A stretch of 64,000 bases of DNA from JACVRW01 sp035650215 (GCA_035650215.1 DASRIC010000042.1:3708-67707); one strand, 5' to 3'; shown: positions 26,283-35,361, numbered from the stretch's first letter. Made by a program: numbers and translations. The notes: generated by a model not told the origin, from the sequence alone.

Positions 26283-27752
26283 TCATCTCGGCGGCCCGAA
26301 CCAGGTGGTCAGCGCGGTGGAGAGCCCCTCGTCCGTGCCGTCTCCGACCCAGGCGACGTAACCGTCCGGGCGGATCAGCACAGCGGTCGGGGCGCCCACC
26401 GCGCCGAGCACCGGCAGCTCCCACTCCCCGTCGTAGCCGGCCTCGATCAGCTCGACACGGTCAGCCCATGGAGTGATCACGAGGTCGCCGGGTTGACCGA
26501 GGCCCAGCAGTAGCGGCCGGGCGTCGTGCAGCAGCTCGAAGACTCGGAGTGGGCCGGCCGCGCCGATCAGGTCGAGATCGGGCATGCGGCGTCCGAGGAG
26601 CGGGTGTCCCTCGCCGAGGTCGTAGTGGATGTCCAGGCCGGTGATGATCCCGGCGAGCCGCTTGCGGGGCTCTTCCATTGCCGCCAGCTCCGACACCAGA
26701 TCGACGAGTGCCTCCGTGCGATCGTCGCGTCGCTGGAGCACCTCGAGCGCCAGCGTGTGCTTGAGCGTGCGGGCGGCGACAGGGTGGCGCTCGGCGTGGT
26801 AGCTGTCCAGCAGGCCATCGGCGCAGCTTCCGCGCACGACCTGACCCAGCTTCCAGCCCAGGTTCACCGCGTCCTGGACGCCCAGGTTGAGACCCTGCCC
26901 ACCGACCGGGTAATGCACGTGGGCGGCGTCGCCGGCCAACAGCACTCGCCTGTCGCGGTAGGCCGCGGCGTGCCGGGTCATGTTGGTGAACCTGGAGAGC
27001 CAGGTCGGGTCGTGGATCCCGAAGTCGGTGCCGTACACGGCGACCAGCGCTTCGCTCAGATCGCCCAAGTCGGGCTCGCCGTCTGCTCGCAGCTGGTGCT
27101 CGGTCACGACGAGCCGGACCGTGCTCCCCTCCCCCATCTGCTGGAGAGCGTGCACGCCCGCGGCGTCGTGACGGAGGCCGAACTCCGGCTCCTCGCTCAT
27201 CTCGACCTCCGCGATCAGGTTGCTCTTCGTCGCATCCCACCCCGGGAACTCGATCCCCGCCGCCTTGCGGATCAGGCTGCGTCCACCGTCGCACCCGACG
27301 AGATACTGCGCGCGCAGCGGCTCGCCGTCGGCCAGCCGGACGTCGACGCCCGTGTCGTCCTGCGCGAAGCCCGTGACCTCGCGTTCGTAGTAGATCTGCA
27401 CCGGCAGCTCGGCGATCCAGGCGGCCATGATCCGCTCGATCCGGTTCTGGAAGATCCCGAGCGAGTAGGGGTGACGGGTGGGGAAGTCGCTCATGTCCAG
27501 CAAGGTGTTGCCGAACGGCGCTGCCGGATGGGGCTGACCCTCCGCGAGGAAGCGACCGGCGACGCCGCGTTGATCGAGCACCTCGATCGCGCGTGGATGC
27601 AGGCCGCCGGCCCGTGAGCCGACAAGCTCGTGATCGGGACGCCGCTCGACGACCGCGACGTCCACCTTCGCCAGCGCCAGCTCGGCCGCCAGCATCATCC
27701 CTGCGGGACCCCCTCCGGCGATCACGACGGCGTGCTCGTTCATCGGGAACAT
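26283..27752 (-). CDS. FAD-dependent aromatic monooxygenase (PheA/TetX-type)
   Basis: A 489-residue class A flavoprotein hydroxylase. GGGPAGMMLAAEL is the dinucleotide-binding motif. The second FAD motif is VLLAGDAAHVHYPVGGQGLN at about residues 270-290. A thioredoxin-like C-terminal domain of about 110 residues follows, as in phenol-hydroxylase-like and antibiotic-modifying members. Substrate unknown. ATG at 27752 or at 27743 (three codons later) are both possible. It is divergent from the cNMP-binding reductase gene by 56 bp. Confidence 0.83.
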   Translation of the reverse strand: MFPMNEHAVVIAGGGPAGMMLAAELALAKVDVAVVERRPDHELVGSRAGGLHPRAIEVLDQRGVAGRFLAEGQPHPAAPFGNTLLDMSDFPTRHPYSLGIFQNRIERIMAAWIAELPVQIYYEREVTGFAQDDTGVDVRLADGEPLRAQYLVGCDGGRSLIRKAAGIEFPGWDATKSNLIAEVEMSEEPEFGLRHDAAGVHALQQMGEGSTVRLVVTEHQLRADGEPDLGDLSEALVAVYGTDFGIHDPTWLSRFTNMTRHAAAYRDRRVLLAGDAAHVHYPVGGQGLNLGVQDAVNLGWKLGQVVRGSCADGLLDSYHAERHPVAARTLKHTLALEVLQRRDDRTEALVDLVSELAAMEEPRKRLAGIITGLDIHYDLGEGHPLLGRRMPDLDLIGAAGPLRVFELLHDARPLLLGLGQPGDLVITPWADRVELIEAGYDGEWELPVLGAVGAPTAVLIRPDGYVAWVGDGTDEGLSTALTTWFGPPR

Positions 27753-27808
27753 GGGATCACACCACGGCGGGGCGGCGCGGCTCGGGGCCCTAAAGTGGGG
27801 CGCCAGCG

Positions 27809-29497
27809 ATGGCCAGCGACTACGCGCCGACCCCGGTTGAGGACTTCCTCGACCCCGATCATCCGACGCTCTTTCCCCGGCTCACGCCGGAGCAGATCGG
27901 GTACCTGGCGGAGATCGGCACCCAGCTCGCGTTCGCGCGCGGCGACGTCGTGTTCGAGCACGGCGAGCGCGAGACCCCGCTCTACGTCGTCCAGAGCGGA
28001 GCCATCGACGTGATCGACCACGCGCCGGAGGGCGACCGGTACTTCACCCAGTGCAGGGCGGGGACCTTCGCCGCCGACATCTCGATGTTCACCGGCGAGC
28101 CGACCCTCGCCGCCGGGTACGCGGCCGAGCCGACTTCGCTCGTGGCGCTCCCGCCGGAGGACGTGCGCCGAGTCGTGGCGACGACGGCCGAGCTAGGCGA
28201 CCTGCTCCTGCGGACGATGGTCACCCGCCGGGAGTGGCTTCAGGGCCGCGGTCTGGGGCAGCAGCGGCTGATCGGCTCGCGATGGTCAGGCGAGTCCTTC
28301 GCCGTACGGGAACTCTTGGAGCGCAACCTCGTTCCCTTCACCTGGCACGACCTCGCCACCGACACCGACAGCCGGACCCTGATCGAAGGGCTTGGCATCG
28401 GGGAGACCGAGTGCCCGGTCCTGATCCGCTCCGACAGCGTCCTCCGCCAAGCCACCGTGTCCTCCGTCGCCGACGAGCTCGGCCTACGAGCGCAGGTCGA
28501 CGGCCAGAGCTTCGACGTCTTGGTGCTCGGCGGCGGCCCGGCCGGGCTCGCCGCCGCGGTCTACGCCGCCTCCGAGGGTCTCGGCACGCTCGTGGTCGAG
28601 CGCTTCGCCCCCGGCGGTCAGGCGGGGACAAGCGCTCGCATCGAGAACTATCTCGGCTTCCCCACCGGTCTCACCGGCGCCGACCTCGCGCGGCGGGCGA
28701 CGCTCCAGGCGCGAAAGTTCGGCGCCGTGATCTCCAGCGTCAACGAGGCCTCCTACATCTCGGAGCCGGTGGACGGCGGATCACGCGAGATCGGGCTGGC
28801 CGACGGTCAGCGTGTCCGCGGCCGATGCATCGTGCTGGCACCGGGCGCGGATTATCGCCGGCTGCCGGCAGAGAACGCGGATCGGTTCGAGGGCCTGGGC
28901 CTCTACTACGCGGCGACGCACATCGAGGCGCAGCAGTGCTCGATGGAGGACGTCGTGGTCGTAGGCGGAGCGAACTCGGCCGGGCAGGCCGTGGTCAAGT
29001 TGGCCGACCACGCGCGCGAGGTCCACGTCGTGGCCCGACGACCGCTCGAAGCAGCGATGTCGCGATACCTGGTCGACCAGATCGAGGCCAAGTCGAACGT
29101 CCGCGTCTGGTCCGGGTGCGAGGTGCGATCGCTCGAGGGGGACGAGACGCTCGAAGCGGTGGTGATCTCGGGCGCGGGTCCCGATCGCCGAATCGAGACC
29201 TCGGCGGTATTCGCGATGATCGGCGCCGCGCCGAAGTCGGGGGGTCTGGTCCATTTCGTGGGCCAGGATGACAAGGGCTTCGTGGTCACCGGCGAGGAGG
29301 CGAGCCGCCACGCCGACTTCTCCCGGCACTGGAACCGGACGGACCGCGGCCCGCTCATGCTCGAGTGCACGCGCCCGGGCGTCTTCGCGATCGGCGACGT
29401 CCGCAGTGGCTCCACGAAGCGCGTGGCGTCAGCAGTGGGCGATGGAGCGCTGGTCGTGCGCTCAATCCACAGCTCGCTCGCCGCCGCTGTCAGGTAA
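27809..29497 (+). CDS. Cyclic-nucleotide-binding domain fused to thioredoxin-reductase-like flavoprotein
   Basis: A 562-residue three-part protein. Residues about 20-135 form a cNMP-binding beta-roll (ARGDVVFEHGE, FAADISMFTGEP). Residues about 145-225 look like a thioredoxin/glutaredoxin-type domain without a CxxC motif. Residues 232-560 are a thioredoxin-reductase fold with FAD motif LGGGPAGLAAAVYAASEG, NAD motif VVGGANSAGQ and C-terminal GDVRSGSTKRVASAVGDG. The redox CxxC of true thioredoxin reductases is absent. It may be a second-messenger-gated or redox-sensing NAD(P)H oxidoreductase, but the acceptor is unknown. The stop overlaps the convergent tyrosinase gene by 8 bases. Confidence 0.8.
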   Translation: MASDYAPTPVEDFLDPDHPTLFPRLTPEQIGYLAEIGTQLAFARGDVVFEHGERETPLYVVQSGAIDVIDHAPEGDRYFTQCRAGTFAADISMFTGEPTLAAGYAAEPTSLVALPPEDVRRVVATTAELGDLLLRTMVTRREWLQGRGLGQQRLIGSRWSGESFAVRELLERNLVPFTWHDLATDTDSRTLIEGLGIGETECPVLIRSDSVLRQATVSSVADELGLRAQVDGQSFDVLVLGGGPAGLAAAVYAASEGLGTLVVERFAPGGQAGTSARIENYLGFPTGLTGADLARRATLQARKFGAVISSVNEASYISEPVDGGSREIGLADGQRVRGRCIVLAPGADYRRLPAENADRFEGLGLYYAATHIEAQQCSMEDVVVVGGANSAGQAVVKLADHAREVHVVARRPLEAAMSRYLVDQIEAKSNVRVWSGCEVRSLEGDETLEAVVISGAGPDRRIETSAVFAMIGAAPKSGGLVHFVGQDDKGFVVTGEEASRHADFSRHWNRTDRGPLMLECTRPGVFAIGDVRSGSTKRVASAVGDGALVVRSIHSSLAAAVR

Positions 29498-30467
29498 TGG
29501 CGAGGCTGTCGTAGCCGTAGGTCGCGCTGACGTCGAGCATCCGGCGAGGGGTCCAACGGTCGTCGTCGGCGCTCGTGAAGATCGAGAACATCGGGTCGTC
29601 GATGCGGTGGCGGAATAGGTCGTCCGAAGCAGACTGGTCCGGGAGGTAGCGGGGCCCGGTCGCGTCCTCGAGCCAAGCCGACCAGACGCGGTCGACGTTG
29701 CAGTGATTGAGGTAGAAGACGGGGTCGTTCGGCGAGGACGCGGGGAGCATGTCCCCGCCCACCCAGACGTGGACTCGGTTGTGGAGGTGTGGCTGGGTCT
29801 CGGCGGGCACCCAACCCTCGAGGAGGTTGCGGAAGGACACCGGCTCGGCAGTCCAGGGATCCTCGTCGTACTCGCCGTCGGCCAGGGCGACCTGCAGCTC
29901 GGTCTTCGGGGGCAGGCCGAGCAGGAGGTCGAACCGCCGCCGAAGCGGCCGCGAGACCGTCCGAAGCACACCGTTGCTGTCGGCGGTGACATTCACCTGG
30001 AAGGCCGAGCTGTCCGCGAACGGGCCGTCCGTGACGAAGAAGCCCCGGGCCGGATCACCGTCGCCGCCCATGCAGTCCTCTTTCCACAAAGGCGATTCCG
30101 GCTGCTCGGGCAGCGGAAGCTCGCCGTCGTCGCTCCACGACCAGTAGGGCAGCCCGAAGTCGGGGTTGCCGAGCACCCGCTGGAGCTGGGCTTCCAGGAA
30201 GATCAGCATGAAGCGGTGCCAGGGCAGGAAGACGGGACCACGGTGCGCCGCGTTTCGATCACCCTGTGACTGGGGCGTCATCACCGACATCGCCCAGTGA
30301 TGCCAGACCACGAACAGGTCGTACGTGGCCAGGTCCCGTGGTGGACCGGGGATGCCAAGGCTGTTCGACATCACGCCCGTGGCTTCCGCCTTCAGGGCGA
30401 GCACCCCATCGATGTACCCCTGGCGGGCAGCCGCGTCCGCGAGGATGTTTGCTCGCACCGCCGCCAC
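29490..30467 (-). CDS. Tyrosinase-family type-3 copper oxidase
   Basis: A 325-residue tyrosinase. CuA ligands: His56/57 (VVWHHWAM), His75 (AAHRGP) and His84 (LPWHRFML). CuB ligands: His229, His233 (HNRVH) and His255 (VFYLNHCNVDR). It oxidises phenols to o-quinones with O2. There is no Sec or Tat signal, so it would be cytoplasmic unless carried out by its partner. It lies two bases after a MelC1-like caddie gene, as in melanin operons of Streptomyces. Confidence 0.88.
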   Translation of the reverse strand: MAAVRANILADAAARQGYIDGVLALKAEATGVMSNSLGIPGPPRDLATYDLFVVWHHWAMSVMTPQSQGDRNAAHRGPVFLPWHRFMLIFLEAQLQRVLGNPDFGLPYWSWSDDGELPLPEQPESPLWKEDCMGGDGDPARGFFVTDGPFADSSAFQVNVTADSNGVLRTVSRPLRRRFDLLLGLPPKTELQVALADGEYDEDPWTAEPVSFRNLLEGWVPAETQPHLHNRVHVWVGGDMLPASSPNDPVFYLNHCNVDRVWSAWLEDATGPRYLPDQSASDDLFRHRIDDPMFSIFTSADDDRWTPRRMLDVSATYGYDSLAIT

Positions 30468-30469
30468 GT

Positions 30470-30823
30470 TCAGTGGTGACTGCCGCCGTGCCCCCCGTGG
30501 CCGTCGACGTCAGGTTCGAAGTCGTCAGGGAACGCGTCGATCAGCGCCTTTACAAGGTCCACGGCCGAAGCGAAGCTGAGGTTCGGGACCGGGTGATAGT
30601 GAACGCGCCCGTCGTTGGCGACGGCCAGGTGCCCGCTTACCGGTCTGCCGTCCACCTCGATCGCGTACACCGTCCGGACCCTGATCCGATGCCCCTCGTA
30701 GACGGCCTCGCGTACCGTCTCTATCGGGCCGTGGTGAGGGTGCGTGCCCGCCGGCGGCTCGCCGGCCTGGACTCGCGGTAGATAGGCGGAGGGCTCGGTG
30801 ATCTCGCGAAGCTCGTCGTCCAT
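30470..30823 (-). CDS. MelC1-like tyrosinase caddie / copper-delivery protein
   Basis: A 117-residue protein. The core (VYEGHRIRVR, IEVDGRPVSGHL, VHYHPVP) parallels the MelC1 caddie of Streptomyces: an IYxGRRIxGR-like strand, a DGRPLHVM-like strand, then a HYDPVP-like segment with a nearby helix. The caddie inserts a Tyr into the tyrosinase active site and helps load copper. The tail is His/Gly-rich (DGHGGHGGSHH), likely copper-binding. MelC1 normally carries a Tat signal; none is present here. Directly upstream of and coupled to the tyrosinase gene. Confidence 0.75.
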   Translation of the reverse strand: MDDELREITEPSAYLPRVQAGEPPAGTHPHHGPIETVREAVYEGHRIRVRTVYAIEVDGRPVSGHLAVANDGRVHYHPVPNLSFASAVDLVKALIDAFPDDFEPDVDGHGGHGGSHH

Positions 30824-30888
30824 TCCTACCGCCTCTGAGGATCCGGCCCGGTGTGCACGCCGGTCCCCGCTGAGTCTCTCAGATCCGG

Positions 30889-31626
30889 TCAGCGCTGGAG
30901 CCTGATGGCGTTGAGGTCGTGCTCGCGGATCTCATCGATCCGGCCCAGCAGCCCGTCGACTTCGTCGTGCTCGGCGTGCAGGTAGCGGCCGGCGAGCTCG
31001 TCGTAGCGGCCGGTCGAGAGCCTGCGCACGAGCTCCGGAGCGAGTTCGGGTGGCGTCCACGGCGCGTCATCGGGAACCCCGCCCGCGGTCAGGTCCGTCC
31101 GCACCAAGCCGGGGCTGAAGAAGAAGACGGGAACTCGTCCGGCGAGCTCGTTGGCCAGCATCTCGCCGTAGCGACAGACGGCAGCCTTGCTCGGCGCATA
31201 CGCGGTGCTCTGGCCGCCGGGCAGGTAGGCCGCGCCGCTGCCGGTGATCACGATCCGCCCGCGGCCGCGCTCTAGCATGCCCGGGATGACGGCGCGGCAG
31301 CACAGGTGAACGCCGAGAACGTTGATCTCGTAGACATGCCACCACTCGCCAAGGTCCATCTCCCAGGACGCCTGCCGCGCATGACCCTCGCTGACACCCG
31401 CGTTGGCGACGAGCAGGTCAAGCTCGCCCGCCTCGGCAACCATCCGCTCGACCGAGCCGCGGTCGGAGACGTCGACCTGCTTCCACTCGCCGGCGATCTC
31501 ACTCGCCACCGCCTCCACCTGCGCGCCGCTGCGCGCGGCCACGACAACCTCCCAGCCGTCGCCCGCCAGCGCCCGCGCGATCCCTGCTCCAATGCCGCGG
31601 CCGCCGCCCGTCACAAGCGCTCTCAT
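30889..31626 (-). CDS. Short-chain dehydrogenase/reductase
   Basis: A 245-residue classical SDR. TGGGRGIG cofactor motif, NAGVS, catalytic Ser in ITGSGAAYL and the YAPSKAAV catalytic Tyr/Lys. Arg in VVVAARSG hints at NADP(H). ATG 31626 starts right at the Rossmann strand. Substrate unknown; it ends about 65 bp from the caddie gene and may be separate from it. Confidence 0.82.
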   Translation of the reverse strand: MRALVTGGGRGIGAGIARALAGDGWEVVVAARSGAQVEAVASEIAGEWKQVDVSDRGSVERMVAEAGELDLLVANAGVSEGHARQASWEMDLGEWWHVYEINVLGVHLCCRAVIPGMLERGRGRIVITGSGAAYLPGGQSTAYAPSKAAVCRYGEMLANELAGRVPVFFFSPGLVRTDLTAGGVPDDAPWTPPELAPELVRRLSTGRYDELAGRYLHAEHDEVDGLLGRIDEIREHDLNAIRLQR

Positions 31627-31693
31627 CGCACGCACCCTAGCGCCGGCTGGGCCGACAACACTCGAAGCGGTCGGGCTGCAGTTCGAGAGCTCT

Positions 31694-32512
31694 CTAGGTC
31701 GTGACGCGGGAGTCGTTGGCCAGCAGAAGGCGGTCAAGGCCACGGATCAGTCCGACGTGGCCGCGGGCGCGCCGGGCGGCCAGCAGCGCTCCGTCCACGT
31801 AGGGCTTGGCGGTGCCGCCGGCGTCGTGGCGGATGCTCAGGCGTTCGTCGTCGGCGCCGAACACGATCTCGGTCGACACGACGAAGCTCGGCACGCGAAC
31901 GGAGTGCACCTGCGTGCCGGCGATGGTCGCGCCGCGCGCGTCCGGGTGCCCGGCGACCTGATCGACCGGGTAATCGACCTGCGGGGCGCGGACCTCGGCG
32001 AGGCGCTCGGCCAGCTCTCTGGCGGTACCGCTCGGCGCGTCGGGCTTGCTGGACTTGGCATAGTCGATGACCTCCCAGCTCGCCAGATGGCGGGCGGCCA
32101 GCTCGGCCCCGGCGAGCATCATGGCCGCGGTCAGGCTGAAGTTGCCGGCCGCGACAGCGCCGACGCCCGCGGCCCGGGCCGCCGCGTCGATCTCGCGGAA
32201 GTCGTCGGCTGTGAGCCCGCTCGATCCGATCACGACCGCGATCCCGCGTTCGATCGCGGCCAAGGCGATCGCCTTGGCGTGCACGTGGGAAGTGAACTCG
32301 ACGAGTACGTCGACGCCGGCGAGCGCCTCGCCCACGCTCGCATGGACCGGGACGCCAAGCGGGTCCCGCCCGAGGGCGGTCCCCAGGTCCTGACCGGCGC
32401 TGCGGCGCGCGATCGCGCTCCTCAGTGTGAGGCCGGGGGCGTCGATGGCCCCGAGGGCGATGGCGCTGCCGGTCCACCCGGTGGCGCCGGCGATGGCGAG
32501 ATTGGTGCTCAT
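31694..32512 (-). CDS. dapB: 4-hydroxy-tetrahydrodipicolinate reductase-like protein
   Basis: A 272-residue DapB-family reductase. GATGWTG is the NAD(P)-binding loop. VLVEFTSH, VVIGSSGL and the C-terminal VDYAKSSKPDAPSGTARELA (active-site His region replaced by Tyr-Ala-Lys; Lys-x-x-Asp-x-Pro-Ser-Gly-Thr kept) are present. It would act in lysine/diaminopimelate synthesis, or belong to the related dehydrogenases of diaminoalkanoates. GTG at 32527 is an alternative start. Confidence 0.75.
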   Translation of the reverse strand: MSTNLAIAGATGWTGSAIALGAIDAPGLTLRSAIARRSAGQDLGTALGRDPLGVPVHASVGEALAGVDVLVEFTSHVHAKAIALAAIERGIAVVIGSSGLTADDFREIDAAARAAGVGAVAAGNFSLTAAMMLAGAELAARHLASWEVIDYAKSSKPDAPSGTARELAERLAEVRAPQVDYPVDQVAGHPDARGATIAGTQVHSVRVPSFVVSTEIVFGADDERLSIRHDAGGTAKPYVDGALLAARRARGHVGLIRGLDRLLLANDSRVTT

Positions 32513-32587
32513 GAGCTGCTTGGGCACACTAGAGGCAGAGCCTCGACCTGGTCCCGAGGCCGCCCGCGGCGGCGCCTGGAAGTCCGC

Positions 32588-33025
32588 CTAATGTGCGTCC
32601 AAGACCGAGCGCGGGCTTCCGGCGAGTCGCAGGATGAGGTTCAGCGTCCGGTGCGGGCCTGGCCACTGCTCGCGCAGCGGAACCTCCCCGGCGGCGCGCA
32701 CCAGCGAGCGGAGCACCACCGCCACGAGGATCGCGTCATCCAGCTGCCCGGCGACGGGAACGAAGTCCGGGATCACGTCGATCGGCATCGCCAGATAGGC
32801 GAGCAATGCGCCGATCCACAGCTTGCGCGTCTGGGGGACGCGCGGATCCGCCAGGAGCCGCCGCACCAGGACGATGCAATCCGGGATGAGTCCGGCCCAG
32901 GCCCGCGCGTCGCTGCGGCGTCCCACCACCAACAGCCACATCACGAAGGCGCTGTAGAGAGCGAGAGCGGCGCCGAGTCCGATCCAGACCCAGGAGGTCA
33001 CGCCTCCGACGCGCCGTTCGCCCAC
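32588..33025 (-). CDS. YkvA/DUF1232 membrane protein
   Basis: A 145-residue protein. An N-terminal hydrophobic helix (TSWVWIGLGAALALYSAFVM) is followed by the DUF1232 block, with the typical YLAMPIDVIPDFVPVAGQLDD segment split over residues about 70-95 and a following hydrophobic helix. Function of the family is unknown. Starts are GTG at 33025 or 33001; the former overlaps the upstream small gene. Confidence 0.75.
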   Translation of the reverse strand: MGERRVGGVTSWVWIGLGAALALYSAFVMWLLVVGRRSDARAWAGLIPDCIVLVRRLLADPRVPQTRKLWIGALLAYLAMPIDVIPDFVPVAGQLDDAILVAVVLRSLVRAAGEVPLREQWPGPHRTLNLILRLAGSPRSVLDAH

Positions 33026-33168
33026 GCCTCGGCGTCTTGCAGCATCCGCTCGATGTCGGAGGGATTCGGCTCCGGCATCACTGTGCGCTTGGCACGCTCG
33101 ACGTGCTTCGTCGCGTCCAAGTAGCCACCTGCGAGGCCGTAGTTCACGGTGCGCGCATTGGGATCCAT
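32998..33168 (-). CDS. Small acidic protein of unknown function
   Basis: A 56-residue protein starting at ATG 33168 (MDPNARTVNYGLAGG), with the C-terminal helix SDIERMLQDAEAWANGAS. It overlaps the DUF1232 gene by 28 bases and has GGGAGCAAC upstream. No family recognised. Confidence 0.45.
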   Translation of the reverse strand: MDPNARTVNYGLAGGYLDATKHVERAKRTVMPEPNPSDIERMLQDAEAWANGASEA

Positions 33169-33209
33169 AGTTGCTCCCACGTTCTTATCGGTTCCCGATG
33201 CGGTCGGCA

Positions 33210-33752
33210 TTAGCCCGAACCCGCCGGTTTCCAGGGGCTTCTCGCCAACTCCTCGTCTGGGATCTCGCCGTTTGAGTAGTAGGGCGCGCGAAACGGGTAG
33301 GCCTCGGTGACCCAGTGGCGCAGGGCGTGGAAGAGCTTCTCGTAGTAGCCGCGCTCGTAGGCGTCCGGCGTGACCCACCAGCTCACGTCGACGTCGTGGC
33401 CGAGCCGCTCCTCCGAGAGCTCGGTGCGCCGCCCCATCGGGTACAGGTAGCAACAGCCGAGGTACCGGTTCGCGGCGTCGTAGACGGCGTACGCGAACGA
33501 GAACCCGTCGCGGAACTCGAGCTCGTGCCAGACGAGGTCGACGAAATCGAACTCCTCGGTCACGGGCTCGGTCGGCCAGCCGCCGCCCCGGGTCCTCTGG
33601 ATCAGCTCGATGCTCGCGTTGATCCCGCGCACGTCGTCGTCGAGATGCTCCCGTGCGAGTGCCCTCGCCGCGAGGCCCTCGTAGGTCAGCTCTGTCGGCG
33701 CGCTGAACTCGGCCGGGAGCTCGAGCTTCTTGACGAATTTGCCGTAGTCCAT
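33210..33752 (-). CDS. GNAT-like N-acetyltransferase domain protein
   Basis: A 180-residue protein. The central strand pair and turn (FAYAVYDAANRYLGCCYLYP, then VDVSWWVTPDAYERGYYEKL) resembles GNAT enzymes, with a helix starting at the acetyl-CoA loop position. The canonical R/Q-x-x-G-x-G/A loop is degenerate (AYERGYYEK), so assignment is moderate. ATG 33752 is chosen since residues upstream are not family-like. Divergent from the epoxide hydrolase with a 22-bp gap. Confidence 0.6.
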   Translation of the reverse strand: MDYGKFVKKLELPAEFSAPTELTYEGLAARALAREHLDDDVRGINASIELIQRTRGGGWPTEPVTEEFDFVDLVWHELEFRDGFSFAYAVYDAANRYLGCCYLYPMGRRTELSEERLGHDVDVSWWVTPDAYERGYYEKLFHALRHWVTEAYPFRAPYYSNGEIPDEELARSPWKPAGSG

Positions 33753-33774
33753 ACGAGGGTGGACCCTATGCCCG

Positions 33775-34941
33775 ATGACGGACTGGAATGAGGTCACGCC
33801 GTTCGCGATCGCCGTGCCGGAGTCCGAGCTTCGGGACCTTCGCGAGCGCCTGCGACGAGCGCGCTGGCCGGAGGCGGAGACCGTCGAGGACTGGTCACAG
33901 GGAGTGCCGCTCGCCTATCTGAACGAGCTGTGCGGCTACTGGGCGGAGGACTACGACTGGCGGGCGACCGAGCGCCGGCTGAATGCCGTCCCCCAGTTCC
34001 GGACCGAGATCGACGGGCTCGGCATCTACTATCTCCACGTTCGCTCGTCGCACGAGGGTGCCCTCCCCCCCGTCCTCACTCACGGCTGGCCCGGCTCGGT
34101 CGTCGAGTTCCTGAAGGTGATCGGCCCGCTCACCGATCCGGCCGCGCACGGCGGCGAGGCCCGCGACGCGTTCCACGTCGTCTGCCCCTCGCTGCCCGGC
34201 TACGGGTTCAGCGACAAGCCGGAGCGGACCGGCTGGGGCATCGAGCGGATCGCCGGCGCCTGGGAGCAGCTGATGGCGCGGCTCGGCTACGAGCGCTATG
34301 GGGCGCAGGGCGGCGACTGGGGCACGAGCATCAGCGCGGCCCTCGCCCAGCGCGACCCCGACCACGTGGCCGGGATCCACCTGACCCCGCCGCTCGCGCC
34401 GCCCGACCCCGCCACCTTCCACGCCCTCACCGAGCGGGAACGGGCGGCGCTCGCATCCCTCGAGCACGCCGCCGAGTGGGAGTCCGGCTACTCCCGCGTG
34501 CACGCCACCCGGCCCCAGACCGTCGGCTACGGTCTGGCCGACTCGCCCGTGGCCCTGTGCGCCTGGATCGTCGAGAGGTTCCAGGCCTGGACCGATTGCG
34601 ACGGCCACCCCGAGAACGCCCTCACGCGCAACGAGCTGCTCGACAACCTCATGCTCTACTGGCTCCCCCGCACCGGCGCTTCGTCCGCCCGTCTCTACTG
34701 GGAGAGCATTCGCCAGGTCGACGAGTGGATCTCCGGCTCGGTGACCGAGACGATCGACGTGCCCACGGGCTGCTCGATCTTCGCGAAGGAGATCCAGCGC
34801 CCGTCACGCCGCTGGGCGGAGCGGCGCTTCACGGACATCCGCCACTGGAACGAGCTCGACCGGGGCGGCCACTTCGCGGCCTTCGAGCAACCGGATCTGT
34901 TCGTACGCGAGGTTCGCGACGTGTTCCGGCAGCTTCGCTGA
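33775..34941 (+). CDS. Epoxide hydrolase with N-terminal EHN domain
   Basis: A 388-residue alpha/beta hydrolase. Residues 1-110 are the EHN domain. The oxyanion region is HGWPGS (103-108). The nucleophile is Asp181 in GAQGGDWGTS. The catalytic His is in GGHFAAFEQP near the end. Its class converts epoxides to diols, often of xenobiotic or terpenoid type. ATG 33775 is the first start consistent with the EHN domain. No genes upstream tie it to a pathway. Confidence 0.85.
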   Translation: MTDWNEVTPFAIAVPESELRDLRERLRRARWPEAETVEDWSQGVPLAYLNELCGYWAEDYDWRATERRLNAVPQFRTEIDGLGIYYLHVRSSHEGALPPVLTHGWPGSVVEFLKVIGPLTDPAAHGGEARDAFHVVCPSLPGYGFSDKPERTGWGIERIAGAWEQLMARLGYERYGAQGGDWGTSISAALAQRDPDHVAGIHLTPPLAPPDPATFHALTERERAALASLEHAAEWESGYSRVHATRPQTVGYGLADSPVALCAWIVERFQAWTDCDGHPENALTRNELLDNLMLYWLPRTGASSARLYWESIRQVDEWISGSVTETIDVPTGCSIFAKEIQRPSRRWAERRFTDIRHWNELDRGGHFAAFEQPDLFVREVRDVFRQLR

Positions 34942-35005
34942 CAGCCGCGCACCGCGTGCGCGGTCTCACACAGGCCCGCGACGACGCGACGTAGGCTCGA
35001 CGACC

Positions 35006-35158
35006 ATGACAACCCTGGGCCAGCACACGACATTCGCCGATCCGGTCGCGGTCCCGCAGATGAACGGCCAGGAGCGCCTCACGTTCACGATCTACGCGGT
35101 CCTCTGCGCCGTCCTCCTCATCTTCCTGCTCGCGAGCTCCGCGTTCTGGCTGATCTAG
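35006..35158 (+). CDS. Small single-pass membrane protein
   Basis: A 50-residue frame with ATG 35006. The N-terminal 27 residues are polar and the last 23 form one hydrophobic helix (AVLCAVLLIFLLASSAFW). No family is recognised. The hydrophobic end makes it a plausible short gene, but no Shine-Dalgarno is obvious. Confidence 0.45.
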   Translation: MTTLGQHTTFADPVAVPQMNGQERLTFTIYAVLCAVLLIFLLASSAFWLI

Positions 35159-35164
35159 TCTCGG

Positions 35165-35345
35165 CCGGCTCAGCGGCAGTGGACCCCGGAACTGCACGCA
35201 CTTGTCCCGCGCGTACACCTTGACCGGCCCGGCGAAGCAGCCGATGTCGAGGCCGCCGTGGCAGTCGGAGTTCGCGTCGCGCCGCTTCATGTTCACCGCC
35301 CAGTTCTCGCCCGTCGCGCTGCTGTAGAGCAGCGGGGTTGCCCAG
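35165..35345 (-). pseudogene. Possible C-terminal remnant of a secreted Cys-containing protein
   Basis: Read on the minus strand from about 35345, the sequence contains ATPLLYSSATGENWAVNMK and then RRDANSDCHGG, DIGCFAGPVKVYARDKCV. This has the regular Cys and aromatic pattern of a small secreted domain. Upstream there is an in-frame stop and no start; downstream the frame runs on without conservation. It is therefore either a decayed fragment or a chance frame. The rest of 35159-35509 holds only a hairpin (35362-35379). Confidence 0.25.
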
Positions 35346-35361
35346 GCCGTCGATAACCGAA

